Positions 35,198-44,085 of a DNA stretch of 64,000 nucleotides are shown piece after piece (position 1 is the stretch's first letter; every line of letters starts with the position of its first letter). Source of the stretch: Vibrio harveyi NBRC 15634 = ATCC 14126 = KCTC 12724 (GTDB lineage Bacteria > Pseudomonadota > Gammaproteobacteria > Enterobacterales > Vibrionaceae); the NCBI RefSeq assembly GCF_001591145.1, contig NZ_BCUF01000023.1, forward strand, positions 1-64,000, given 5' to 3'. The notes beneath the pieces are model-generated. The model was given only the letters and a program-made list of their open reading frames with translations. It ran no database searches and was not told the origin of the DNA. Both the position numbers and the translations under genes were made by a program.

Positions 35198-35227
35198 AGC
35201 TCCATCATTTTTGATGGAGCTTTTTTT
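35198..35227. terminator. Rho-independent terminator downstream of the PTS gene
   Basis: Ten-base stem agctccatca / tgatggagct with loop tttt and a T run on the plus strand. It overlaps the end of the minus-strand LysR stop codon at 35226, so the convergent genes are separated by this single hairpin. Confidence 0.88.
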
Positions 35228-36113
35228 ATCCCTGAGAAAAGTGCTGAACCAAGAAATCAATAAAAGTGCGAATGCGCTGAGGTTGGTACTCACTATCTTT
35301 GTAAACCAAGTACATTGGTAGCTTAACTGATTGATATTGCGTTAGTACTTGAATCAGTTCACCGTTGTTAAGCTCTTGTTCTACCATCCATTTTGGCATT
35401 GCAGCGATACCTTGCCCAAGCTTTGCCATTTGCACCAACATCTCAGGACTATCACTTCGAACCTGCTCTTTCACTTTGACTTTAATGGTTTCATTTCCAT
35501 CGCTGAAACGCCACAAGTTAGATGGATTTGAGAGTGAGTAGGTTAAACAAAGATGTTTGCTCAAATCGTTAGCGGTATGAATAGATTTTTGCTTGTCGAG
35601 GTAACTGGGAGACGCGAAGTAAACCAGTTCGTTATCCATCAACCAGCGTGCTTTTAAACCCGAGTCTTTTAGGTAGGCGGCACGAATCGCGATATCAACA
35701 TTGCCTTCAACTAAATCGACAAACTTGTCCGAAACTGACACATCGACGCTAAGCTCCGGATGTTGGTTGAGAAACTCATTCAGTGGCGCAGATAACAAGC
35801 GAACGCTAAACGCACTCGGCACTGAAAGCTTGAGCTCGCCAGAGACCGACGCTTGCTCTTGTCTAAGCTGCGACTCGAAGGAATCCATTTGTTCTGTGAG
35901 TGTCTGCGCCAGCTCGAGATATTGCTTTCCACCAGAAGTTAAGCTGATAGCGCGAGCATGACGATGAAACAAGGTGATGCCGACTTCACTCTCAAGCCAA
36001 GCGATCTTCTTGCTCACCGCGCTCTGAGTGGTATTGAGCTCATTGGCGGCCGAGGTAAATGAACCTAACTGAGCGACACGAGAAAAGACTTTCAAACAAT
36101 CAAATTTATCCAT
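35226..36113 (-). CDS. LysR-family transcriptional regulator
   Basis: A 295-residue LysR regulator (HTH SAANELNTTQSAVSKKIAWLE, then HRHARAISLTSGG and the effector domain) of the same subgroup as the ones at 1033 and 14884. It is divergent from the DoxX-like gene, about 100 bases apart, which is the most likely target together with the following dehydrogenase. The effector is unknown. Confidence 0.9.
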   Translation of the reverse strand: MDKFDCLKVFSRVAQLGSFTSAANELNTTQSAVSKKIAWLESEVGITLFHRHARAISLTSGGKQYLELAQTLTEQMDSFESQLRQEQASVSGELKLSVPSAFSVRLLSAPLNEFLNQHPELSVDVSVSDKFVDLVEGNVDIAIRAAYLKDSGLKARWLMDNELVYFASPSYLDKQKSIHTANDLSKHLCLTYSLSNPSNLWRFSDGNETIKVKVKEQVRSDSPEMLVQMAKLGQGIAAMPKWMVEQELNNGELIQVLTQYQSVKLPMYLVYKDSEYQPQRIRTFIDFLVQHFSQG

Positions 36114-36214
36114 GAGGCATTCCTGTTTGGAATGATAAGTAGCTAAATATTACCCTCCTTAAGTTTCAAGTGGAATGCTTTAATACTTCCATCATCTGTT
36201 CGGGAGTTAAAATT

Positions 36215-36583
36215 ATGGTCTTGATTCAAGGGTTGTTAATCGCGTTTTTCTTGTTTGCCAGTTCTATCAAAATCATCGGTTGGGTGAAGCCGATTTTTGA
36301 GCCACAGCTCGCTTTCTTTCATAAATATGGATTGAACCGTGCCGCCATGTTTTTGGTTGGACTGGTTGAGGTAACGGGTGCAATTTTGATGTTAATTGGC
36401 TTGCTATCGGCGAACAACTTGTTAAGTGCGATAGGTGCAAGTTTTATTGTTTTCACCTCCGTTGGTGCTATGTTTTTCCATTTTCGTTTTGATACTTGGA
36501 AAGATGCGATTCCGTCTATTGTGACGCTTTTATTGTCACTTTTGGTAGCTTCGCCTTTGATTGAGTTTGTTGCGCTTATTTAA
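36215..36583 (+). CDS. DoxX-family membrane protein
   Basis: A 122-residue four-helix inner-membrane protein of the DoxX/DoxD group. Hydrophobic segments lie at about 2-20, 48-66, 70-90 and 100-120; the SSIKIIGWVKPIFEPQLAFFHKYGLN loop and the GLVEVTGAILMLIGL helix are typical of the family. ATG 36215 has GGGAG at good spacing; an in-frame extension to 36170 is unlikely. The gene is divergent from a LysR gene and 100 bases ahead of a beta-hydroxyacid dehydrogenase gene. DoxX proteins are linked to thiol and redox stress, but function here is unknown. Confidence 0.85.
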   Translation: MVLIQGLLIAFFLFASSIKIIGWVKPIFEPQLAFFHKYGLNRAAMFLVGLVEVTGAILMLIGLLSANNLLSAIGASFIVFTSVGAMFFHFRFDTWKDAIPSIVTLLLSLLVASPLIEFVALI

Positions 36584-36683
36584 GACGAAATTATTGCAAG
36601 TAATGTTCTGAAATCTTTAGTAACATGTTTCAAATAGTAATAGTTTCAAAACGTCACTTATTTCGAATTCAAGGAGGCTTGCA

Positions 36684-37562
36684 ATGGAAAAACTAAGAGT
36701 AGCATTTATTGGTCTGGGTGTGATGGGATACCCAATGGCTGGTTACCTAAGTAAAGCGGGCTATGAAACCAAAGTATACAACCGCACAAAGGCGAAAGCT
36801 GACAAGTGGGCTGAAGAATACCAAGGCGTGGCTTGTGAAACTCCACGTGAAGCGGCAGAAGGCTGTGACATCGTTTTTACCTGTGTGGGTAATGATGATG
36901 ACGTTCGTAGCGTTGTTTACGGTGAAGAAGGCATTCTGGTCGGCTTGAAAGCGGATGCTGTGTTAGTGGACCACACAACGACTTCTGCAGACCTAGCGGT
37001 TGAACTGGCTGAAGCGTGTGTTAAATACGGCAATCACTTCATTGATGCGCCAGTTTCTGGTGGTCAAGCGGGCGCAGAAAATGGTGTTCTAACCATCATG
37101 TGTGGTGGTGAACAAAGCATTTTTGCTCGTGTCTCTCCAGCGATGAATGTGTACGCGAAGCAGATGACGCTACTGGGTGAAAACGGTCAGGGTCAACGTT
37201 GTAAAATGGTAAACCAAATCTGTATTGGTGGCGTTTTACAAGGTCTGAGTGAAGCTTTGTTGCTGGCACAAAAATCAGGTTTGGACATCGCTCAAGTTGT
37301 AGAAACGCTGAAGCATGGCGCTGCAGGCTCATGGCAGATGGAAAACCGTGCAAATACGATGGCGGAAGATAAGTTCGATTTTGGCTTCGCTATTGATTGG
37401 ATGCGCAAAGATTTGGGTTTCTGTCTGCAAGAAGCAGAGCGAGTGGGTCTAGAACTTCCACTGACTAAGAAAGTGGATGAGCAATACGCAGACCTTCAAC
37501 GAGATGGTTTAGGTCGCATGGATACATCAGTACTGATCAAAGCGGTAGCTAAAAATCAGTAG
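36684..37562 (+). CDS. NAD(P)-dependent beta-hydroxyacid dehydrogenase
   Basis: A 292-residue enzyme of the 3-hydroxyisobutyrate/tartronate-semialdehyde reductase family. The N-terminal Rossmann motif is FIGLGVMGYPMAGYL (residues 8-22), the substrate-binding signature is FIDAPVSGGQAGAENG near 120, and the catalytic lysine lies in KMVNQICIGG near 175. The length is normal. It has a strong ribosome-binding site (AAGGAGG). Reduction of a semialdehyde such as succinic or tartronate semialdehyde is likely; the exact substrate is not readable. A terminator follows at 37695. Confidence 0.92.
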   Translation: MEKLRVAFIGLGVMGYPMAGYLSKAGYETKVYNRTKAKADKWAEEYQGVACETPREAAEGCDIVFTCVGNDDDVRSVVYGEEGILVGLKADAVLVDHTTTSADLAVELAEACVKYGNHFIDAPVSGGQAGAENGVLTIMCGGEQSIFARVSPAMNVYAKQMTLLGENGQGQRCKMVNQICIGGVLQGLSEALLLAQKSGLDIAQVVETLKHGAAGSWQMENRANTMAEDKFDFGFAIDWMRKDLGFCLQEAERVGLELPLTKKVDEQYADLQRDGLGRMDTSVLIKAVAKNQ

Positions 37563-37694
37563 TTGATGAATCAGTAATAGATAAACAGTTCTTTGGTATC
37601 AAAGAGCTTAAAGAAATCTAAGTTAATCATAATGAATCTCCTTGAGTATGGTTGTGATTAGTGACCTGTGATTAAGGATTAGTGATTTGAAATC

Positions 37695-37723
37695 AGGAGG
37701 TGCTGTAGAGCACCTCCTTTTTT
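37695..37723 (+). terminator. Rho-independent terminator after the dehydrogenase gene
   Basis: Ten-base stem aggaggtgct / agcacctcct with a four-base loop then TTTTTT, about 130 bases after the dehydrogenase stop. The preceding stretch holds three GTGATTA-like repeats (37654-37685) of no clear role. Confidence 0.88.
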
Positions 37724-37763
37724 ATGTCTTTTAATCACACAGTGTGATGATTACAGCGTTCGC

Positions 37764-39200
37764 TTACTTGTTTAAGCCTAGTGCAATCTCAAGACCTTTG
37801 CCGTACGCTTCGTCCGCTTGGTATGCGTGTTGAACGTGACGCTGTTGGATGAACTCTGGCACACCGTCCATTGCGCGAGCTGTGTTGTCGAACAGAGTTT
37901 GACGTTGCTCTTCGCTCATCAGACGGAATAGGTCACCCGCTTGGCTGAAGTAGTCTTCGTCTACACGGTGATCGTAGTGATCAGCGTTGCCATTGATGCG
38001 TAGAGGTGGCTCAGAGTAATCTGGTTGCTCTGCCCATTCTTGTTTGTAGTTTGGCTCGTAACCCAGTGTTGAACCAAAGTTACCATCAACGCGCATTGCG
38101 CCATCGCGGTGGTAGCTGTGAACAGGGCAACGAGGTGCGTTCACAGGGATTTGATGGTGGTTCACACCTAGGCGGTAACGCTGAGCATCGCCGTAAGCGA
38201 ACAGACGACCTTGTAGCATCTTATCTGGAGAGAAGCCGATACCAGGGACTACTGCTGCTGGGTTGAACGCTGACTGCTCAACTTCTGCGTAGAAGTTTTC
38301 TGGGTTACGGTTCAGTTCAAACTCACCTACTGGGATCAGTGGGTAGTCTTTTTGAGACCACACTTTTGTTAGGTCGAATGGGTTGAAGTTGACTTCATCC
38401 GCTTCTAGCTCAGGCATGATCTGTACGTACATCTTCCATTTAGGGAAGTCTTGACGCTCAATCGCTTCGTAAAGGTCACGGTGATGGCTTTCGCGGTCTT
38501 TACCGACGATTGATTCTGCTTCTTGGTCAGTTAGGTTTTTGATGCCTTGCTGAGTTTTGAAATGGAATTTCACCCAGTAACGCTCGTTTTCTGCGTTGAT
38601 AAAGCTGAATGTGTGGCTACCAAAACCATGCATATGACGGTAAGAAGCTGGGATACCACGGTCACTCATTACGATAGTCACTTGGTGGAATGCTTCTGGT
38701 AGTGATGTCCAGAAATCCCAGTTGTTGGTAGAGCTACGCATGTTAGTGCGAGGGTCGCGTTTTACTGCGTGGTTTAGGTCTGGGAATTTTAGCGGGTCAC
38801 GTAGGAAGAATACTGGTGTGTTGTTACCAACCAAGTCCCAGTTACCTTCTTCAGTGTAGAATTTTAGTGCGAAACCACGAATATCGCGCTCTGCATCTGC
38901 TGCACCGCGCTCACCTGCTACGGTAGTGAAGCGAGCGAATAGTTCTGTTTTTTTACCGATGTCAGAGAAGATTTTCGCGCGAGTGTATTTTGTAATGTCG
39001 TGCGTTACAGTGAACGTACCGTAAGCACCAGAGCCTTTTGCGTGCATACGACGCTCTGGGATCACTTCGCGGTCAAAGTGCGCTAATTTTTCAAGGAACC
39101 AAACGTCTTGTAATAGTTGAGGGCCACGAGGACCAGCAGTCATAACGTTTTGGTTATGGGCGACAGGGCAACCTGCTGCTGTAGTCAGTTTTTTGCTCAT
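37764..39200 (-). CDS. Monofunctional heme catalase (small-subunit, KatA type)
   Basis: A 478-residue catalase disproportionating hydrogen peroxide. The distal histidine is H53 in [13 protein letters not shown]; the [17 protein letters not shown] segment contains the distal asparagine; the proximal heme tyrosine lies in [21 protein letters not shown]. Length fits clade-3 small-subunit catalases. There is no signal peptide, so it is cytoplasmic. An OxyR-like dyad lies about 120 bases upstream. Single-gene unit. Confidence 0.95.
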   Translation of the reverse strand: MSKKLTTAAGCPVAHNQNVMTAGPRGPQLLQDVWFLEKLAHFDREVIPERRMHAKGSGAYGTFTVTHDITKYTRAKIFSDIGKKTELFARFTTVAGERGAADAERDIRGFALKFYTEEGNWDLVGNNTPVFFLRDPLKFPDLNHAVKRDPRTNMRSSTNNWDFWTSLPEAFHQVTIVMSDRGIPASYRHMHGFGSHTFSFINAENERYWVKFHFKTQQGIKNLTDQEAESIVGKDRESHHRDLYEAIERQDFPKWKMYVQIMPELEADEVNFNPFDLTKVWSQKDYPLIPVGEFELNRNPENFYAEVEQSAFNPAAVVPGIGFSPDKMLQGRLFAYGDAQRYRLGVNHHQIPVNAPRCPVHSYHRDGAMRVDGNFGSTLGYEPNYKQEWAEQPDYSEPPLRINGNADHYDHRVDEDYFSQAGDLFRLMSEEQRQTLFDNTARAMDGVPEFIQQRHVQHAYQADEAYGKGLEIALGLNK

Positions 39201-39500
39201 TTGATTTTCCTTGCAATATAGTGATTATTTATCGACTTTTCGGCAACTGCTCGAAAGTTATGCAAGGAGAATAGCGCTGCAACTGAGAATAAAAAAACTG
39301 TTATTAGCAATCAGTGTGATAGGTATCACCTATGCTTTAAGTGCTTGTTAAACAATGCCTTTGTGTCAATTAACATTATTTGTCGTATGGATTAAAGGTT
39401 GTTCTTGAATATGGCTTATATGAATAATTTCTGTCTATTTCAATTAAATCGGAAATAGACAGAAACTTAGGCTACTCAGCGCAGATTGGCAGTCATTAAG
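39201..39500. other. Catalase promoter region
   Basis: About 300 bases between the catalase start and the end of the GST gene. Besides the OxyR-like dyad at 39319-39333, it has TTTGTCGTATGG and AT-rich stretches but no ORF. The end nearer the GST gene (39430-39500) lacks a clear terminator hairpin. Confidence 0.5.
39319..39333. promoter_or_regulatory. OxyR-like dyad upstream of catalase
   Basis: ATAGGTATCACCTAT fits ATAG-N7-CTAT, one full half-operator of the OxyR consensus, including GT and AC at the inner positions. The expected second dyad at a 22-bp interval is weak. Catalase genes are classical OxyR targets, so the assignment is plausible but not proven. Confidence 0.6.
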
Positions 39501-40118
39501 TTAGCCATACTTTACCTCTAGCTCTTCAGCTTTGTGGAATGCTGGATGAGTGGCAAGCTGTGCACCATAGCGTTGAATGTTAGGGAAACGCTCAATAACG
39601 CCAAACTTGTTTAGGATGTCGACAATAAACGACATCATGAAATCCGCGCCTGTTAGCCGTTCTTCAATAAAGTAGGCTTTTCCTTTAAGGCTTTGATCAA
39701 CGTAACCCATGACTTTCATGGTTTCCGCATCTGCATAGTCAGCTAGGAAATTCGTTTGCACGCCATCTTTAGCGACAAACATTTTGAGAAGCAATGGAAC
39801 CATGGCTGAGCTCTCTGCAAAGTGCATCCATTGAATGTATTGCGTGTAAGCTTTGCTGCCACGTTCTGGTGCAAAACGCCCGTCCGCGTACTTCTCAATT
39901 AAGTATTCAGTGATGGCACCAGACTCTGTAACGATCTCGTCGCCATCTTCCAATACGGGTGACTTGCCGAGTGGGTGAATGCTCTTGAGCTCAGGTGGAG
40001 CAAGAAAGGTGACACTGTCACGAAGGTAAGGTATGACTTCATAATCTACGCCCAGCTCTTCTAGTAACCAAATGATGCGTTTTGAACGAGACTGGTTTAA
40101 GTGATGCAGTTTAATCAT
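39501..40118 (-). CDS. Glutathione S-transferase
   Basis: A 205-residue glutathione transferase. The N-terminal thioredoxin-like domain (1-80) has LHHLNQSRSKRIIWLLEELG with the active-site Ser region and the cis-proline motif SPVLEDGDEIVTESGAI, where E-S contacts glutathione. The helical domain (about 90-205) includes the capping TGADFMMSF motif. It starts 15 bases after the CurA-like reductase gene in the same operon and so probably belongs to the TetR-controlled electrophile response. Confidence 0.92.
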   Translation of the reverse strand: MIKLHHLNQSRSKRIIWLLEELGVDYEVIPYLRDSVTFLAPPELKSIHPLGKSPVLEDGDEIVTESGAITEYLIEKYADGRFAPERGSKAYTQYIQWMHFAESSAMVPLLLKMFVAKDGVQTNFLADYADAETMKVMGYVDQSLKGKAYFIEERLTGADFMMSFIVDILNKFGVIERFPNIQRYGAQLATHPAFHKAEELEVKYG

Positions 40119-40133
40119 AGAAGAATCCTTTTC

Positions 40134-41165
40134 TTATACAGGTTGATTAGTTTTAATAACAAGTTTGCCGAAGTTTTTGCCTTCCAGCAGACCGATGAAT
40201 GCTTCTGGCGCATTTTCTAAACCTTCCACTAAATGCTCACGGTAGTGGATTTTGCCTTCCGCTAGCCATTGGCTTACATCTTTCACGAAATTTGTGTAGC
40301 TTTGCTCATAGTGATCAAAAATGATGAAACCTTGCATCTTGATGCGTTTGAGCAGGATGTTGCCCATCAACATCGACATACGATCGGGACCTTCTGGTAA
40401 CGCTGTAGCGTTGTATTGAGAAATCAAACCACAAAGTGGCACGCGAGCGCCGACATTTAACAGAGGTAACACGGTATCAAAGACTTTACCGCCTACGTTT
40501 TCAAAGTAGACATCGATACCTTTGTCGCATGTTGCTGCTAGTTGCTCTGCAAAGTCATCTGCGGTGTGATCAAGACAATCATCAAATCCTAGGGTCTCTT
40601 TTGCGTACTGACACTTCTCTGCGCCGCCTGCGATACCGATTACACGACAACCTTTTAGCTTACCGATTTGACCAACCATAGAACCGACCGCACCGGTTGC
40701 AGCAGCGACAACTAAGGTATCACCAGCTTTAGGCTGACCAATTTCCAATAAACCCACATAAGCGGTAAAGCCAGGCATACCAAGTACACCAAGGGCATAA
40801 GAAGGATGCGTCGGCTCACAGCCTAATTTAAATAGACCTTCGCCGTTAGATAGCGCGTAATCTTGCCAGCCTGTGTAAGCTACCACCCATTCGCCTGCTT
40901 GGAAGTCAGAGTTCTTCGATTCCACGACCTGACAAACGGTCCCGCCAACCATCACGTCGTTTAGTTCAACGGGATCTGCGTAGGATTTGCCTTCATTCAT
41001 TCGACCGCGCATATATGGGTCGAGAGATAGGTATACGCTGCGCAGAAGCACTTCACCTTCACTTGGAGTAGGGATAGCAGTTTGTTCTAAACGGAAGTTC
41101 TCTGGGACTGGCGAACCTTTTGGACGGTTAGCCAATACGATTTGACGGTTAAGCGTTTGGGTCAT
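40134..41165 (-). CDS. curA: NADP-dependent alkenal/one reductase, CurA-like
   Basis: A 343-residue medium-chain reductase without zinc ligands. The start NRQIVLANRPKGSPVPENFRL and SLDPYMRGRM closely resemble E. coli CurA (curcumin/dihydrocurcumin reductase); the nucleotide-binding loop is AATGAVGSMVGQIGK and the specificity block YFENVGGKVFD. Such enzymes reduce alpha,beta-unsaturated carbonyls. A 19-bp operator identical to one before the TetR gene lies 21 bases upstream of its start, and a GST gene follows, pointing to an electrophile-detoxification operon. Confidence 0.92.
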   Translation of the reverse strand: MTQTLNRQIVLANRPKGSPVPENFRLEQTAIPTPSEGEVLLRSVYLSLDPYMRGRMNEGKSYADPVELNDVMVGGTVCQVVESKNSDFQAGEWVVAYTGWQDYALSNGEGLFKLGCEPTHPSYALGVLGMPGFTAYVGLLEIGQPKAGDTLVVAAATGAVGSMVGQIGKLKGCRVIGIAGGAEKCQYAKETLGFDDCLDHTADDFAEQLAATCDKGIDVYFENVGGKVFDTVLPLLNVGARVPLCGLISQYNATALPEGPDRMSMLMGNILLKRIKMQGFIIFDHYEQSYTNFVKDVSQWLAEGKIHYREHLVEGLENAPEAFIGLLEGKNFGKLVIKTNQPV

Positions 41166-41185
41166 GGTAAGTTCCTATATTAATT

Positions 41186-41204
41186 ATTAGACCAGTCGTC
41201 TAGT
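41186..41204. promoter_or_regulatory. TetR operator before the reductase/GST operon
   Basis: attagaccagtcgtctagt, containing the palindrome TAGAC-N5-GTCTA (41188-41202). An identical 19-mer occurs at 41875-41893 upstream of the TetR gene. Confidence 0.85.
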
Positions 41205-41267
41205 TTTTATTCCTAAAAAATCCGCCGTACTTTTTGGGTAAAGATAAGGCGGATTAAGTGTGGTTCG

Positions 41268-41855
41268 TTATTTGCCTTTTAGCATACTTTGAGTGCTCTC
41301 AAAGCTGCGTATTAAGCCGGAACGATCCTGATACAGTTTGTTGAGTAAGCTTGCACCAATCCATTGATGATAAATCAAGTGGGCGGTTTGTTCTGCTGAT
41401 TCAACTTGGATAGAGCCGTCTTCAATGCCCGCTTGGATACAATCTTCGATGGCTTTCACCACTTGAGTGGCACCCGAAGCCAGTCTTACACGCATTGCTT
41501 CTGAAAGATCAGAAACTTCCGCGCTCAATTTCACCACCAAGCATTTGTTGGCATTACATTGACCATTTTCAATCGCCATCCAGCGCTCGAAGTAGCTCAA
41601 CAGGCGCTCGGAACCAGAGCCTTCACTTTCAGTAAAGTGGGCTGTGATCATTTTAAGGTAGCGAGAGAAGTAATCTTCAATCAATGCCTCACCAAATTGC
41701 TCTTTCGACTTGAAGTAGTGGTAGAAAGAGCCTTTCGGCACATCCGCTACCTTTAATAGTTCTGAGAGTCCAACACTGGTAAAACCTTTGGTCACTACCA
41801 ACTGGTAGCCGACATCAAGAATGTGTTGGCGTGTATCGTTCGTTTTTGCATTCAT
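41268..41855 (-). CDS. TetR-family repressor of the CurA/GST operon
   Basis: A 195-residue TetR regulator. The HTH occupies about residues 12-50 (VTKGFTSVGLSELLKVADVPKGSFYHYF), and the helical sensor domain follows, with a cysteine pair in NGQCNANKCLVV near residues 97-103. The NemR/AcuR-like pattern with a reactive Cys suggests sensing of electrophiles. Its promoter and the promoter of the downstream reductase/GST operon share the same 19-bp operator, so it very probably represses both itself and them. Confidence 0.92.
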   Translation of the reverse strand: MNAKTNDTRQHILDVGYQLVVTKGFTSVGLSELLKVADVPKGSFYHYFKSKEQFGEALIEDYFSRYLKMITAHFTESEGSGSERLLSYFERWMAIENGQCNANKCLVVKLSAEVSDLSEAMRVRLASGATQVVKAIEDCIQAGIEDGSIQVESAEQTAHLIYHQWIGASLLNKLYQDRSGLIRSFESTQSMLKGK

Positions 41856-41874
41856 GACTAATACTATAAAAGCG

Positions 41875-41893
41875 ATTAGACCAGTCGTCTAGT
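41875..41893. promoter_or_regulatory. TetR operator before its own gene
   Basis: Identical 19-bp copy of the operator at 41186-41204, ending 20 bases upstream of the TetR start (41855). Indicates autoregulation. Confidence 0.85.
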
Positions 41894-41905
41894 AATTTGT
41901 AAATC

Positions 41906-42226
41906 TTACTTGATCAGTTCGTATTCAATCACATACAGCTCATCGATATTTGGGTAGATCTCACGGATAAGTTCTTTCAGTTTTGGCAGTTCAATCGCTT
42001 CTTGCTCTGCGTGGAACTCATTGATGTCATCAAACTTCAGTGGTGCTACTGACAGGATTTTAATGTCGCATACCTTGCGATCTGTTTCTAAGGTAAACAC
42101 TTCCACTTCGGTATTGGGCACGTAGTGGCTTTCTGATTCATCACGAATCGTGATTGTCTTTTTACCTGCAGTGATAAGTGGTGTTAGGAATTCAAAGAAG
42201 GTGATTTTAGTTGGATGTGAAGACAT
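41906..42226 (-). CDS. yqfB: ASCH-domain N4-acetylcytidine amidohydrolase (YqfB-like)
   Basis: A 106-residue ASCH-fold protein corresponding to E. coli YqfB, which hydrolyses N4-acetylcytidine. The conserved core is TFFEFLTPLITAGKKTITIRDESE (start to residue 32; Lys and Thr/Glu catalytic residues), followed by VEVFTLETDR and the C-terminal PNIDELYVIEYELI. The length is exactly that of the family. It is a short single gene upstream of the TetR gene on the same strand. Confidence 0.9.
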   Translation of the reverse strand: MSSHPTKITFFEFLTPLITAGKKTITIRDESESHYVPNTEVEVFTLETDRKVCDIKILSVAPLKFDDINEFHAEQEAIELPKLKELIREIYPNIDELYVIEYELIK

Positions 42227-42377
42227 AACCGATGCTCATATTAATGTAATAGGGCGAGAGTATATCTCGCCCTTTAAGAAAAATATCCAAAAAAGTGCTC
42301 ACCAAAGACGCCTATGTAGAGTCGCTATTTCGAGGTGTGTAGTTTGTCGCTTTAGAGTGTTGAGTGCGCCGAAAATG

Positions 42378-42767
42378 TTATTGTTTAACAATGAATTTTA
42401 TAAGTTTGGCACAGAAATAACCTAATATAATACCGATCCAATTAGTGCTTAAGTCATCAAAACTGAAGGAGCGAGTTGCGATAAACAATTGGCTGAACTC
42501 CTCTAAAGAGACGATAAACAATAGGACGATCAGTAACCGAATACCAAACATGTCCGCGTTTGTTGCTGTCACCCATTTAGGGAAGTTAAACACGGCTAGA
42601 AAACCAATCAAAAGGCTAAAGGTAAAATGTAACGTACTTGAGCCGCCGACATAATTCTCTAGATTTTGGTACGTGACATGATTGATATCAGAACTTTTCC
42701 AAAGCGATAGAGAAATCGTCAGTAGTAACACTCCGATAAAGCTAATTCGTGCAATCGTATTTGTCAT
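42378..42767 (-). CDS. VanZ-like small membrane protein at the end of the cps operon
   Basis: A 129-residue protein with about four membrane segments (roughly 6-24, 46-63, 72-90 and 105-123) and the SSTLHFTFSLLIGFLAVFNFP and FSFDDLSTNWIGIILGY motifs of the VanZ family. ATG 42767 starts two bases before the stop of the flippase gene, so it is the last gene of the polysaccharide operon. VanZ-like proteins are of uncertain function; a link to the polysaccharide is inferred only from position. An in-frame extension to 42881 overlaps the flippase gene and is rejected. Confidence 0.8.
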   Translation of the reverse strand: MTNTIARISFIGVLLLTISLSLWKSSDINHVTYQNLENYVGGSSTLHFTFSLLIGFLAVFNFPKWVTATNADMFGIRLLIVLLFIVSLEEFSQLFIATRSFSFDDLSTNWIGIILGYFCAKLIKFIVKQ

Positions 42768-42769
42768 AT

Positions 42770-44077
42770 TTACCCCACTGGAAAAAAGCCAAGATAACGT
42801 TTCACGAAGTAGAGTGCGGCTAAGTTTTGGATTGCTAAACCTATCGCCATTGCCCAAGCTGCGCCTAATACGCCGTACCATTGAGAGAGCGTGACCAGTA
42901 ATGTAATGGAGATGACACCAGATACGATAGTGATGTATTTCATGGTCTTTTCATGTCCACTCATAAGCAATAAAAACCCAACTGAACCTGTTGCCACATT
43001 CACTAGTTGCCCTAGCGACAATGCAACGAGTAAAGGCGCAGCTGCAGTAAACTCTTTGCCAAACAGTTGCATAACAAACTCAGGAAAGGCGACGCACACA
43101 ACCACGGGAATCATTGCTGCTCCAATATTTGCACGGCATGCCAAACGACTAAGGCTTTGCAGTCGATCTAGTTTTCCTTCCTTATAGAGTGAAGCAAACA
43201 TCGGAGCGACGACGAAGTTAATTGTGACTAACACAAAGCCAATGAGTAATGAGGTGCGTTGTGCTGCTGCGAGTAAGCCAAGATCGGAAGTTGCGAGAAA
43301 GAAACCCGCAATGACCAAGCTGCCCCACTGAACCAAATTGGAAAAGATGCTGCCAAACCAAACTTGTTTTGCTGAATAGGTTAGCTCGGTATTTTTCTCC
43401 GTTTTCCCATGACTATATTGATCAGACTTAAGCCATTTGATGCTCGATTGGAGAGCGACAGCCCCTGTTGCTATGACGAGTAAAATCATAAGGAGATCTG
43501 CATCAATTGAGTAAGCTCTCTGAGCCACTAATACCAGCGCAACCATAAAGAAGCTCACGCCGAGTTGTAACGCAAATAGCGAGGGGACAACTCGTCTAGA
43601 GGCTTGCAATACTCGGCTATTTGTCTGCCCAATAACGAGTAATGGGATCGACAACAAAGCAAGTGCCAGTGCAGCGTCGGAAACGCCAGTTGTGTTTACG
43701 TGTTTAGGGAAAAAGTTGAATGCCAAGTAGATAAAAGTACACGCTGCTACACTAAACAACAGACTTCGTGCTAGCGCGATACGGTAGTTGTTGCTCTGTT
43801 CCTCACTATTGTTATTCGAGAAACCAATAGCGTTGTACTTAACAAGCGAAACATCAAATCCTAACTGAGAAATAATGGCAGTGAAGTAAGCGAGATTAAA
43901 CAAAAAGAAAAACTGCCCTGATGTCGATGCATCTGTGACTCGGGAAACGATGAGCGTTAAAAGAAACGCAAAACCAGCACTTAGAACACGGGTAACTGCG
44001 GTTTGAAAGCCGAGGGAAAACAGACTTTTTTCCTTGTTCTGAGTGGCTGCGCGCTTTTGTTGTAGTTGTTGAAGCAT
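42770..44077 (-). CDS. cpsJ: Polysaccharide flippase, Wzx type
   Basis: A 435-residue MOP-superfamily transporter with about 12 membrane segments, from GFQTAVTRVLSAGFAFLLTLI at the N-terminus to the last helix AWAMAIGLAIQNLAALYF. Conserved polar residues inside helices and the N-terminal LNFVVAPMFASLYKEGKL loop fit a Wzx flippase of lipid-linked repeat units. It lies eight bases after the glycosyltransferase gene. In the V. parahaemolyticus naming that I recall this is the tenth gene of cpsA-J; the symbol is by position. Confidence 0.88.
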   Translation of the reverse strand: MLQQLQQKRAATQNKEKSLFSLGFQTAVTRVLSAGFAFLLTLIVSRVTDASTSGQFFFLFNLAYFTAIISQLGFDVSLVKYNAIGFSNNNSEEQSNNYRIALARSLLFSVAACTFIYLAFNFFPKHVNTTGVSDAALALALLSIPLLVIGQTNSRVLQASRRVVPSLFALQLGVSFFMVALVLVAQRAYSIDADLLMILLVIATGAVALQSSIKWLKSDQYSHGKTEKNTELTYSAKQVWFGSIFSNLVQWGSLVIAGFFLATSDLGLLAAAQRTSLLIGFVLVTINFVVAPMFASLYKEGKLDRLQSLSRLACRANIGAAMIPVVVCVAFPEFVMQLFGKEFTAAAPLLVALSLGQLVNVATGSVGFLLLMSGHEKTMKYITIVSGVISITLLVTLSQWYGVLGAAWAMAIGLAIQNLAALYFVKRYLGFFPVG

Positions 44078-44085
44078 TTGATCCT

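Noticed and set aside
37654..37690. GTGATTA repeats after the dehydrogenase gene
   Set aside because: Short, imperfect and followed by a normal terminator; no reason to see an operator.
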